From Perca fluviatilis (lineage: Eukaryota; Chordata; Actinopteri; Perciformes; Percidae): 64,000 nucleotides of DNA. The stretch is taken from positions 41,081,095 to 41,145,094 of the forward strand of contig NC_053116.1 in assembly GCF_010015445.1 (NCBI RefSeq), in the 5' to 3' direction. The position numbers and the translations under genes were made by a program. The notes under the pieces are model-generated. The model was not told the origin of the DNA and ran no database searches. It saw nothing but the letters and a program-made list of their open reading frames with translations. Shown in pieces: positions 22,839 to 33,430 of this stretch; the first letter of the stretch is position 1; the number at the start of each line of letters is the position of its first letter.

Positions 22839-22962
22839 CATTTTAAGGTCCTTGTTACTTGTTTAAGTTACTTGGTAACTTTGTTACCCCTTTGCACTTT
22901 GTTTCTATTTTCTACTACTGTGTACAAACAATTGTACAACAAAGTTGTTCTATTGTTAAAAG

Positions 22963-22968
22963 AATAAA
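22963..22968 (+). promoter_or_regulatory. polyadenylation signal candidate of the HECT-like gene
   Basis: An AATAAA hexamer lies 125 bases after the TAG stop, in the short AT-rich gap between the two convergent genes of the transposon. Confidence 0.6.
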
Positions 22969-23042
22969 TCTAAAGATTTAACTGTGGTTGTTGTATATTT
23001 TATTTACATCACTTTCTGATCACAAAAACAAACAAAAACAAA

Positions 23043-26000
23043 TTAAACACCTGACAAAGCCTGAAGCACATATTCATGACATAGGAGGTAAAGGTCTCTA
23101 GTGTCAGTGTCTCTATTTTCTTCAATCAGCAGCTGAAGCTCTACTAGCTGCTGTTCATTCAGTGGACACTCAAATTCAGGGACTACTATCACACCATCCA
23201 CATCTTCTCCATAGTCAGCTGCAACATCCCGGTCAATGTCCGGCTCTTCAATATCCTGACAGTCGAACAAGACAGAAAAAAAAAAACACTATCATTAGTC
23301 ATCCCATGTTTACAGCATCTAATATAATCTGTTTATCCCAATTGTTTGGCTTTTCAACATTAGCTGAAGATAAACATTTAGGGGTTTGTACTATGTAACA
23401 AATTGATTTGATCAGGTGCTTAAATATTCGTATTAGTGTTAAACAGTACAAGTGTACCTAATAAAGAGGTTACTGAGTGCATATGAACTGTATTACCAAC
23501 ATTTGCATCAATTGTGATTGTTTCACCAGCTGAAGATGTGTTACACTGCTTAGAGCCTGGTGGGCCATCTCAAGGTTACATTAACAGCTCATTTTGGATA
23601 TAAAATTTACTGTAGCAACTTAGTTGTTTTAAAAGGAAAAAAAAACAACCTCAAGATTCTCTGGCTGGTCAATCGGTTGAAGCATCATTCCTGAGTGCCA
23701 AATCTGCTCAGGAGTTTTATTCCCTTCTGTTCTCCGTTGGGTTGGTTGTTCCATCCTTCCACAAAAGCCTCCAGGTCTGCCTTCAGTTTAGGAAGGAATG
23801 TCAGGTGGACTGTCAAAAGATCTTCTATAAAGGGACAGGGTAGGAGTATGTTACTTTTCACAGGTGAGCTTTGAAAACATAACAATCATTGATTTGCCTT
23901 TTTCGTAAATACATCTCATTGATTTATGTTTTTTCCCCAGTATTTAACCATTTCTAAAATTCCCACAATGATTTACAGTGATATACGACTAGCCATTAAT
24001 GTTTATTAAAGTGCTCCAGACATCTGTTAACCAATCCAATTGTGTTGAAATTGACCAATTATAAGGACGCCCCCGCCTTCCTTGTTTTTCAACCTCAAGT
24101 CATGATTATTATTATACCAGGCAAGTTTTTAAGAACAGTTACTTATTTACAATAATGGTCTGGCAGGGGACAAAGACCTCCTGTATGGAATGGTTACTAG
24201 GATTAAATAAAATCAACAACAGAAGATGAAGGACAACAACAAACCTTACAAATCAAATAATAATAGAACACAGACACAGGAAACATTTAACTGACCAAGA
24301 CTACAGAAAGTAGATGATAAATAGCACAATATGATGAGACAAACCCTTACCTGTGGAGGACACATCAAGAAGGTGATCCATCTCTAGGCTGTGGAGTCGT
24401 TGTAATATTTTGATATCACATATGTTCTGACATCCCGCCACAACGTTCAATCCTACGGTTTTAGAAATTATTATTCTAACAATCAAGGACATGATAAAAT
24501 GTTAGTATGTTATGATTTTACACACAAAAGACCTCTTTATTAGCTTGGTAAAGCTTCCAAAATACAAAAAAGAAAAACCTTTGATTATGGACGCTTTTCC
24601 TGACATGAAGCTTCCTCGATCAGTTCCACGGACAGTGAACATATATCGGGCTATTTCGACATTCTCCACTCCCAGATCACCTCTCACCCTGAAGTGCACA
24701 CACAGATGACCAGTGTGTTAAAATCTGTCAGTGATGTACAATACACAGAAATAAAGTGCTACATTGTGTCAGAATAAACGTGTTCAGCGTGGAGGGTAAG
24801 GCTATGACTGGGAGAGTATAAGGAAGTAGAGTGTAGTGAGGAAACATTTAAAATTATAATCCTTGAAAACCCTGAGTTTACAGTAAATTCTTTCTTAAAA
24901 TATAACATCCATCATGTTTGTGTCCGTACCTTGAAGCCTGTAAAACTTACCTTGAGGGTATTCCATGCCTCTCAGTAGCTTTTTGAAGGCAGTGAATCGT
25001 TGATGCCACGATTGTTTGTTGCAGCATTCAAGCACATAACCTGTGTTATGAGACATTTTCATAAATGTACATTTACTATTTGTCAATATCTTACATGTAC
25101 CATTTGGATTACACTCTGGTCCCTTCATGCCTCAGGAATCTGATATTTTAACACACCTTAATGACTCTTACTACCATCGCCGCCCCCTATATAATAACTT
25201 TTTCTCCCCGTCAACAGGGTAGATATCCTGCAAGCTGGCATCATGTAATTATTTGGTGTACATAGCAATTTGCTTACACAGAAGGCCAACACATGAAAAG
25301 ACCCAATGAAATGAAATCTTACCTTCCTGGAGTAGCCGTCCACTGCACAAAAAGTACAATGTTGTACCTGATGGGAACAAAATAAAGACCTACATTACCA
25401 GTTTCAACCTGGATTTTTATTGTAGAAATGTCATGGCAACATACTTATGCTTTGAGATCTATCAGTGTCTGCATCATTATATTTAACAAAATAAATAAAT
25501 AATGAATAATCTGTACTGTACAGTACTGACCTGATAAGTTTGTGGTTAGTGTCGACATGCCACAGTGAAAGGGGCCCCTGACAGAGTAAGTTCTTCGCAC
25601 AATGCAGCCCAGCCCAGTCAGTTCAAGAAAGAATCCCAAGCGAAGCCACTCGATGCATTGATGCAGTAACTCTCCTCCACTGGACGTGGATTCCCATGGA
25701 CTTTAGCCTCCTTTGACCATCCTATAGCCTGCTGTGGGCATTTCATTTTTGATGCGTTGGACTGCATTATCAAGCTCCTGGTCAGTAGCATTGCTGTAGT
25801 TCTGTCTGGCAGAGAGACCAAACTCCCTCATCCGTCTGTTGACTGTACTGGCTGAAACGCACAGTAACTTTTGCGGATGCAGTCCACAGACAGATTTATC
25901 TCCAAAAGCTCAACAAGTCTCTCCTTCTCTAAATTGTAAACTTGGGCCGCCCATCTCCAGCTACAGTTTCAACAGTACTGCTGGTAACTTCAGCATTTTC

Positions 26001-26829
26001 AATGTGGTCCATGACCAGATGGAGGAAATCTCTTAAGGCCTGTACAATATCTGGGGGACATTTACATGCCTTGACAGTGCTTCCCAGAGGTACAGCTGCG
26101 CCGACATGCAAATTGTAAGAAGTCAAAGTCAAGAGGCATTCTTGAAAGCCTGACTCTAATTTAATGATCAGCCTGGAAGTAATCTCACGTCTGACTATGT
26201 CCTGTTGAAGTGGAAAACAACATGAAATTAACACTGTACAATATCTGGGGGACATTTACATGCCTTGACAGTGCTTCCCAGAGGTACAGGCTCCTGCCGA
26301 CAAGCAAACTGTAAGAAGTCCAAGTCGAGGCGTTCTTGAAAGCGCTTATGTTATAGTAACATACATGGTCACTAGTTCAACTAAAACACTTGCCATGAAA
26401 AGTTTGGGAACCACTGGCCATACTTTACGTTTTGCTTTACACATGCAGCACTGACTAAAACGCGTAGTTTGCTGAGAGACACCTAACTTTTTTCTTTTTT
26501 TTCCACAAAATTTATTAACATTTTGTCAAATTACAATTTTAACACGCATACCAAATTGAATCAATATTCATATATCTGATCTTAACAAGGTGAAAAAATA
26601 AAGAAATAAAGAAATAAAGAAATAAAATAGAAATAAAAACTTAACGTTAGCCCCTGATGAGTTTGCTAGCTCGCTAGCCTCAAACTTGCTAGTTAAGGTT
26701 GAGTAGCTTATGTCAGCTACTTACATGTTCCAAACAAATTTCAGATTAAATTGCTATAACACTGTCAAACACAGCCCCCATCATATCATCAATATCACTT
26801 ACGCCTACATCTTCAGGTGTCGCCGCCAT
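23043..26829 (-). pseudogene. integrase-type DDE transposase of the 10.3 kb transposon, decayed
   Basis: Minus-strand exons with GT-AG borders: 26803-26829 (MAATPEDVG), 25531-26201, 25323-25342, 24951-25040, 24579-24688, about 24351-24455, 23650-23824 and 23043-23255 (last). The large exon has an N-terminal region and a helix-turn-helix-like stretch (VSASTVNRRMREFGLSARQ, then YSNATDQELDNAVQRIKNEM). In mixed frames it ends LWHVDTNHKLI with the first Asp of the catalytic triad. Next comes DGYSRK, then [17 protein letters not shown] with the second Asp and a GVEN motif. An IERLWRD-like piece would hold the Glu, followed by LKADLEAFVEGWNNQP and a C-terminal tail. At least four frame changes (about 25600-25700, 25000, 24600 and 24430) disable it. 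Confidence 0.75.
26040..26341. repeat. direct duplication of about 105 bp in the integrase gene
   Basis: 26040-26148 and 26235-26341 are near-identical (acaatatctgggggacattt through gcattcttgaaagc), about 195 bp apart. The second copy lies in the intron or upstream of the exon start at 26201, so a partial internal duplication has added a broken exon copy. Confidence 0.85.
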
Positions 26830-26874
26830 ACTGTGCAGTGTTAACTGAATGACTGAACTCCGTCAGATACTTTG

Positions 26875-27273
26875 ACTCCGTGCTTCCTGTAATGAGAGCT
26901 GTCAATCAAGGATGTCCCTGTGTAAAAGTGACCAATCATAAGAGGGTCAGTGCCCTCCTTGGTTTCCGCCCCAAATTGTCAAAAGTCATGTACACTCGAG
27001 GGAGCAGAAATCAGCTGAGCGAGCAGAAATCCACTCTGCGCGAGCAAAACCCACTACGAGCAGAAGCCGCGCGGTAAGCGCGATTCCACTGTACAAGCAG
27101 AGTAAGAGTATGCCAGGCCGCCGCAGCTACCTGTACACCTCTCGGTTGTTGAATTTGTCGCAAGTACTTTTATCATGCCAGCTTGAAGGTTCATTTTTGC
27201 GGCGGGAAATAACATAATGTGCTTGCGGAGCATCTTACACGCTCATAACTTTTGACTAAAAAATAACGCCATA
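26875..27273. repeat. right terminal inverted repeat of the 10.3 kb transposon
   Basis: Inverted counterpart of 16960-17350, differing by scattered substitutions and small indels, for example in the ctgctcg-rich inner block. It ends cgccata next to the GAAGAG duplication. Confidence 0.92.
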
Positions 27274-27279
27274 GAAGAG

Positions 27280-28496
27280 ATCATATTTCTCCTGTATTAG
27301 CTTCTCTGCATTGGTTTCCTGTGAAATCTAGGATCGAATTTAAAATCCTCCTCCTGACTTACAAAGCTCTAAATGGTCAAGCACCATCATACCTAGAAGA
27401 GCTCCTAGTACCTTATTGTCCTAGTAGAGCACTATCCCCCCACCGAATGCAGAGCTACTTGTGGTTCCTAGAGTCTCTGAAGTAGACTGGGGGCCAGGGC
27501 TTTCAGCTATCAGGCTCGCTTCTGTGGAACCAGCTTCCAGTCTGGGTTCGAGGGGCAGACACCGCCAACGCATTTAAGAGTAAACTGAAAACCCTCCTCT
27601 TTGACAAAGCTTATAGTTAGGGGAGTGAGGAGTTGCAGCGGTCCGCCTAACCCGGCCCACCTGCTTCTCCCTCATAGTCATCAGTTTTATATACTGTATA
27701 AGTAATAATATAGCGAGTAGAGGGAGGCAGGCCAGTACAGCCCGATCTGGTTGGGGAGAGTTCTAGCCTGACCAGGCACCTCTCTTTAACCTGCCTCTCT
27801 TAGTTATGCTGTTATAATTCTAGACTGCAGGGGAGGCTGTTTCCTTCCTATGACACACTGAGCTGCTCTCTCATCTCTACTTGTTACTTTTTATGCATCC
27901 TGTCCCAGAATTGCTTGTTACTAATCTAGCTCTGGGGGAGTTTACTCCCGGGAGTCCTTATAGTTTCTTCTTCGCAGAGCTGTGCTCTGCAGTTCTGTAC
28001 AATTCCGCCGCATCCTGCTGCGTCCTTCTGCATCCGGCCGCATCCACCCATGCTCTGCAGCCCACGTTACATTCTCGCGAACCCTGCTGTGATGTTCCTA
28101 TGCACAGAGCAGTCTGGATCCAGGATTGGGGACTGCACTACTCAGAATGACACGATGTGCCCTGCTATGACACACCACGATAACCTTCGAAGTCACTGTT
28201 CCATTATCTTTAATGTGACTATTATCGCCACTGTTCATCACACCCCCAACCGGCCCGCCAGACAACCGCCTACCAAGAGTCTGGGTCTGCCGGAGGTTTC
28301 TTCCTAAAAGGGAGTTTTTCCTTGCCACTGTCGCAACAGCCACTGATAATGCTTGCTCTTGAGGGAATTCCTGTAATTGTTGGGGTTTTGGAAATTATAA
28401 GAGTGTGGTTAGACCTACTCTATCTGTAAAGTGTCTCGAGATAACTTTTGTTATGATTTGATACTATAAATAAAATTGAATTGAATTGAATTGAAT
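27280..28496 (+). mobile_element. L2-type LINE, 3' part (RT C-terminus and 3'UTR)
   Basis: Continues the RT interrupted at 16959: SLHWFPVKSRIEFKILLLTY, KALNGQAPSYLEELL, a stop at about 27484, then FQLSGSLLWNQLPVWVRG and KSKLKTLLFDKAYS before the terminal stop (about 27620). A 0.85 kb 3'UTR follows, containing GGTTTCTTCCTAAAAGGGAG and ending in AATAAAATTGAATTGAATTG (a pentamer tail). The TTGAA tail and TATA target duplication mark the true 3' end. Confidence 0.9.
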
Positions 28497-28985
28497 TATA
28501 TCCCTGGTCAAAGATTAATTTGCTGCACATTAACTGCAACAATACACAGTCAACCAAAACCATTGGTCCTTCGAGCCAGATTCAGCGTGGTCACCGTGGA
28601 ATTGTTTAGAGATGACCTCCCTCTCCAAGCACTGCAGCAGCCCTCTCCTTTGCCTCATCAAGTGGCAGTTCTCAGAGGTTTTATCTGGCTTCCCGTTTGT
28701 GAAATAAGTTATTTTAAAATACTGCTGTTGATTTATAAAGCACTGAGTGCTTTAGGGCCAAAATACATTTCTTTTTTATTAGAATTGTTACAGATAACTT
28801 CACTACAATACACCACAATACAATATCTCTTCCCTCTGGTTAATCATTCACATGTTTGTCCAGCCAGCTCATGTCACTTCCAGTAAACTGAAGCTTTGAC
28901 TGGCAAGAGGACAGGGTCATCACCCCATCAGAACACCCACACAACCAATGGGTGGCTCAGTGGGGCATCCTTTGGTACACCTTAT
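28497..28985 (+). mobile_element. retroelement fragment plus LINE RT tail, third copy
   Basis: Resumes the block interrupted by the L2 insertion (tatccctggtcaaagatta) and matches 8845-9195 except for an about 85-bp deletion at 28614. It then runs into the RT tail (WLPVCEISYFKILLLIY, KALSALGPKYISFLLELL), the best-preserved copy of that motif in the window. Confidence 0.7.
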
Positions 28986-29424
28986 CTCAGGTTCATTACT
29001 ATGGTCTTAATATGGTCTTTTAAAGTCATGGCTCAAATAATGCGCCCCCTGGGATTGATAGTCCCCTTCAGCACGCGGGCCAAGGTCCTGGTGCAGCACT
29101 TGTGGGACAAACAGAGAGACTGGGATGACCCGTCACTGCCTGAGGATGTGCTGCAGCCATGGCTGACGTGGGAGGAAGATTTGCAGCATCTCTCCCAGAT
29201 TCTACTGCCTCGCTGCTATGTGAGCCCTGAGATGGACACTTGAAATCTCCAGAGAGACCTTCACATCTTTGCTGCCAACGTGGGGGCTGTTCATCAGGGG
29301 GTGTCAGTGATAGTGCACGGCATCTTTGCTGATGCGTCAGAGACGGCATATGGCTCAGTGGCTGATCTGTGGACGGAGAGCTCACACAGCCATGTGGAAG
29401 AGTCTTTCCTGACGGCCAGATCCA
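28986..29424 (+). mobile_element. BEL/Pao pol fragment, copy 2, with inserted Ig sequence
   Basis: Same conserved region as copy 1 ([20 protein letters not shown] ... [10 protein letters not shown]), then a frame change and the RNase H start ([17 protein letters not shown]). At 29275-29320 a 46-bp piece matching domain 3 of the Ig genes is inserted, and CATCTTTGCTG is repeated on both sides (29264-29274 and 29321-29331). Confidence 0.83.
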
Positions 29425-29442
29425 GAGACACACAGACACACA

Positions 29443-29510
<68 letters not shown>

Positions 29511-29703
29511 GACACACACATACACACACACACAGACACACACACACACAGACAGACACACACATACACACACACACAGACACACACACACACACAGACA
29601 GACACACACATACACACACACACACAGAACGCGACACACACACACACACACACACACAGACAGACACACACATACACACACAGACATGCAGAGACAGACA
29701 CAC

Positions 29704-29780
<77 letters not shown>
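29425..29780. repeat. CA/CAGA compound microsatellite
   Basis: CA repeats with CAGACAGA and CATA interruptions, about 355 bp. It occupies the same place in the BEL/Pao RNase H as the purer 200-bp array at 6240. ORFs across it on both strands are repeat artefacts. Confidence 0.97.
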
Positions 29781-29965
29781 CTATCTTTAAACCCACACAC
29801 ACAGTCTCACTCTAACTAAATCAACCTAAACCTTTAGTTTCATGCTTTCAAAAAGTCAAACTTGTAGATAGTTTCTCCTAAAGTTAAACCTTTAGATCGT
29901 TTTACACTTTAAAGAACTTTACCAAAGAAACTCAACAACCTTTTCTTTTCAATTCAAGTTTATTT

Positions 29966-30489
29966 CAACCCGGTCTCACGGCAGTTCGTGTAAATGTCAA
30001 CGTTATTCTTAATCATAATCTATTAATCACGGAGACGTTTTTCTCATTTTTTACGTGTAACTGTCACGTTATTTTCTCAGGGGAAAGGACGGGCGGGGAG
30101 GCGAAGGAAGCTCCATAAGGCGTAGGCGGCCCGCGCCACAATAACGGGATGGCGGAGGTTGGGTTTAGGAAAAACCTTACGGGGAAAGGGCCTTAAACGA
30201 CGCCGGCGCCACAGTAACACGTGGGACAAAACGCCAACGAGGGACGCCATCCCCGCTCGCCAGGGTGAAAGTCCTGTATTGTTTGACCCATCCACCACCC
30301 GACCAACCTCCTATGCGTATTTTTGGCTTTTTATATTTTCGTGCTGTGGCCACAAAATATGCTTCCCATTGAAATACATTACTTCACATTTTCGTGTCGT
30401 CCGCGTAAAACCGACAAAAACGTCTCCGTGAACACGTATCAATGATTCAAATAACGTCACATTTACACGAACTGCCGTGAGACCGGGCT
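29966..30489. mobile_element. 524-bp MITE, 8-bp TSD GTTTATTT
   Basis: The ends acccggtctcacggcagttc and the inverted gcccggtctcacggcagttc match over about 30 bp (through gtgtaaatgt). GTTTATTT precedes and follows (29958-29965 and 30490-30497). The empty site is preserved at about 6619-6626 in the paralogous block. The interior is non-coding and partly GC-rich. Confidence 0.88.
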
Positions 30490-30497
30490 GTTTATTT

Positions 30498-31075
30498 TGT
30501 AAACTATATCCCTGGTCAAAGATTACTTTGCTGCACATTAACTGCAACAATACACAGTCAACCAAAACATTTGGTCCTTCGAGCCAGATTCAGCGTGGTC
30601 ACCGTGGGATTGTTTAGAGATGTTCTCTCATCAGTATAGACGCGCAGTAGACGCCCGACCCGCGAGATCGATTCGACCAGCCTGGATGGAAGACTATGAC
30701 CTCCCTCTCCAAGCACTGCAGCAGCCCTCTCCTTTGCCTCATCAAGTGGCAGTTCTCAGATATTTTAACTGGCTTCCCGTTTGTGAAATACGTTTTTTTA
30801 ATAATGCTGTTGATTTATTAAGCACTGAGTGCTTTAGGGCCAAAATACATTTTACATTTCTTTTTATTAGAATTGTTACAGATAACATCCGTTACACATT
30901 ACCACCACAATACAAACATATATCTTTCCCTCTGGTTAATCATTTACATTGTAGCGTCCGCTCATGTCACTTCCAGTAAACTGGAAGCTTTGACTGGCAA
31001 GAGAACAGGGTCATCACCCCATCAGAACACCCACAAAACCAATGGGTGGCTCAGTGGCTCATCCTCTGGTACACC
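30498..31075 (+). mobile_element. retroelement fragment plus LINE RT tail, fourth copy
   Basis: Matches 8845-9195 and then the RT-tail block, with more indels than the other copies (for example 30790-30960). The frame at 30620-30979 reads PAWMEDYDLPLQALQQPS. It ends at 31075 and is joined directly to Ig domain 4 sequence. Confidence 0.7.
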
Positions 31076-31552
31076 TTCCTACTGACATTTCAGAGATAAC
31101 CAGGATACCATTATTACTGTACCAGCTCACTCTGCTCATGCTTTCATAACGTGTTACACCAATGATTCTTCCCTCTGTTCGGTTGTGACCTGATAAACCA
31201 ACGATGCTCCTTACCCTCTCTCCAACCTCTGCATCTGAGAGTGACTTCTTCTCCCCTCTGAGAAGAGCGCTCTACAGCAGGGGGAAATTTAGGTTACACA
31301 AACAGATGATACTGTTGCTGTCTGATAGAGGCTTTACAGGAGTAATGACCTGAGTGATTTAACATTAGAGATGAAAACACCAGCGAGTAGTTTTGGTCTA
31401 CTGAAGGTCTGGTTGTGTAGTTCTAGGTCAGTAAAGGAACGTGTTTTGAGACTTCCTCCAGCGTGGGGCTGTTCATCAGTGGAGTCAGTGATAGTGCACG
31501 ACAACACAGCGGTCCTCCTACTGACGGTAGATTACCTCATCCGTAGTTCCAA
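31076..31552 (-). pseudogene. Ig-superfamily fragment, copy D (domains 3 and 4), degraded
   Basis: On the minus strand this matches the domain 3-4 half of the gene at 6682-7200 (31480-31552 aligns to the start of domain 3, 31076-31260 to domain 4). It carries many small deletions, so no long frame survives. No domain 1-2 sequence is attached. Upstream lies an L1 fragment. Confidence 0.78.
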
Positions 31553-31684
31553 CCGTACAGGGTGACCGAAATTAGTGCAGTGTTGGTTTGTTGATGAAAG
31601 GTGCCCCTCCCTATGGCCGAGGTTAAAGTTTGTAAAATGATAGGTCCTAGTGTGTCAAAGTACTGTAGTAAGAGTTCTGATGGA
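31553..31684 (-). mobile_element. L1 RT fragment
   Basis: Repeats 1734-1868, the reverse-transcriptase start (PSELLLQYFDTLGPIILQTL on the minus strand). The junction to Ig sequence lies at the same L1 base (about gtacagggtgacc) as in copy A, although a different Ig region is joined. Confidence 0.7.
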
Positions 31685-32250
31685 AACCATCTTTTTATTT
31701 ATTTATTAAATGTGTTCATGTGTAGATTCAAAAGGTTCCAAGTGAAGTAGCTGAATTCGTGAACCTTGAGTCTAATAGGAGTTATTTCTTGTCCAGAAGA
31801 CCTCAGTCCCTCCTTTGTTGACTTTTAGCAGACAAAGTGAAGAAGGCCATAGAACCCGTCTGAACCGGTGTGTCCTTCTGTCTCCTTGAGATAAACTGAT
31901 GTTTAGGAAATGATTTGGCAAAGAACAGGAGCAGAGGGGAAGCTGAGACAATGGTGTGACTGTTAATGATGTCCTCTTTCAACTATGGCCATGCGAAAAA
32001 AATGAAAATTTAGGGGGTGGCAAACGGAGGTTTTCACTATATGATGTATGGATGTTTAGACTTTAGGTTAGAAGACCCTTTCAGATGTACCGTGGTACTT
32101 GTGAAACTGTTTTCTCTGCATTTGCAAATGTAAAATATACTCAAAGACCAGACTTTGGTTTGATTCTCAAACATTCGTTATTTGTTTAGTCTTGTATTCA
32201 TTGATATCAAAACCCTGCTGCTTCAAGAAAAACTTCCACCACAACACCTT
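31685..32250. other. non-coding block, duplicate of 5300-5870
   Basis: Collinear with the block before BEL/Pao copy 1. No ORF. Small indels only. Confidence 0.75.
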
Positions 32251-32535
32251 ATCTCGAGGTTCATTACTATGGGCTTAATAGGGCTCTTAAAGTTATGGCT
32301 CATATAATGCGCCCCTGGGATTGATAGTCCCCTTCAGCACGCGGGGCCAAGGTCCTGGTGCAGCACTTGTGGGACAAACAGAGACTGGGATGACCCGTCA
32401 CTGCCGAGGATGTGCTGCAGCCATGGCTGACGTGGGAGGAAGAATTGCAGCATCTCTCCCAGATTCTACTGCCTCTCTGCTATGTGAGCCCTGAGATGGA
32501 CACTTGAAATCTCCAGAGAGACCTACACTTCTTTG
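32251..32535 (+). mobile_element. BEL/Pao pol fragment, copy 3
   Basis: Same region as copies 1 and 2 with several frame-breaking indels (for example 32275-32400). It ends at ctttgctgccaacg, where it joins Ig domain 3 sequence. This is the same breakpoint seen at 29270. Confidence 0.8.
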
Positions 32536-33300
32536 CTGCCAACGTGGGGGCTGTTCATCAGTGGAGTCAGTGATAGGGCACGGCAACACAGCGGTCTCTC
32601 CCACTGAGCCGTAGATTACCTCATCCTTTAGTCCTAACTCTAGAGTGTAACTGCTAACACACTGCTGTTGGTTCATCACCAGACAGTTGTAGTCTCTAAA
32701 GTCTGTTGTTGTGAGGTTGGAAACACGAAGAGCTGATGTGTTTGTCACCACTTGGTATCTTCCTCTAACATTGTCCATCACTGATGTCGTATTGTCCCCA
32801 AAAACTCTGCTCCATGTTTCATATCTAGAGTCCTGTTTGAGCCACTGGATATCCAGATTATCAGCTGCTCCCTTACATGGCAGGTCCACTGTTTCTCCAA
32901 GTCTCGCTCTGATACGGCCCCCATATAATGAAGTAGTACAAACAGTAATAGTGAAGTTGTTGTCATGCATCACGTTGCCGTCAGTCCAACACTCCTCTCG
33001 GTACCGGCCGGAGTCTAAATGGGTCAGGCGGAGGATGATGTAAGAAGAAGTTTTCACCGACCTGACAAGTCATTGTTTCAGGTCTTCAGGTACTGAGGGG
33101 TTGTTGGACCAGAGGTCAGAGGTGTTCCACAGGACAAGCTTCTCCTCACCAACAGATCTGGAGATCAGGCAGGAGTTGGTGTTCTTGGGGAGGTTGAAGG
33201 TGTAAGAATATCCTTCCTCTTTGATGAAGATCCGTTCTTGAGCATGGATGCAGTTGATGAGAGCAAACAGCAGGAAGGAGAGCTCTGTGACTGCAGCCAT
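32536..33300 (-). pseudogene. Ig-superfamily receptor, copy E: one in-frame stop, truncated in domain 3
   Basis: Signal peptide MAAVTELSFLLFALINCIHA, domain 1, domain 2 (VRLGETVDLPCKGAADN, ...YNCLVMN) and the first strand of domain 3 (GSVGETAVLPCPITDST) are all in one frame except for a TGA at 33070-33072. The intact paralogue has CGA (Arg) at this position, so it is a single C-to-T change at a CpG. After DEQPPRW the frame runs into antisense BEL/Pao. Domains 3-4 are lost. The copy is otherwise well preserved, so inactivation looks recent. Confidence 0.85.
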
Positions 33301-33430
33301 TCTGCTCCGAGGTCGACAAACACTGACACCACTCAGCTCATATACGCTCTACACCAACCCTCATCAGCAGCTGCTCTTTATCTGGTATCAGACTGAGATA
33401 AGAGAGGGGGGTCTGTCTGTGTGTACACAC
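33301..33430 (-). promoter_or_regulatory. Ig promoter block, third copy
   Basis: Same flank as 7903 and 9765, with TATA-like AGATAAAGAG at 33374-33383, 74 bases upstream of the ATG. The adjoining G-run is only seven bases here. An AT-rich dispersed repeat follows (33433-33548). Confidence 0.5.

Larger units (their letters stand above)
16960..27273. mobile_element. 10.3 kb two-gene DNA transposon (possible IS3EU-type), decayed
   Basis: The ends are tatggcgttattttttagtc and its inverted match. TIRs of about 391 and 399 bp (16960-17350 and 26875-27273) share terminal, central and inner blocks, and GAAGAG is duplicated at 16954-16959 and 27274-27279. It lies inside the RT of an L2 element whose two halves join in frame sense when it is removed. 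It carries a plus-strand HECT-like gene (17896-22838) and a convergent minus-strand integrase-like gene (23043-26829). Each gene starts a few hundred bases from a TIR with a short ATG-GCG exon. The DDE-integrase type, the 6-bp duplication and the TAT start fit what I recall of the IS3EU superfamily, but I cannot confirm the family without a search. Confidence 0.87.

Noticed and set aside
32398..32535. Extending Ig copy E through 32398 as a novel C-terminus
   Set aside because: After DEQPPRW the frame is the antisense of BEL/Pao pol, as in other antisense frames at 6.0 and 29.2 kb. It is a fusion artefact, not a domain.
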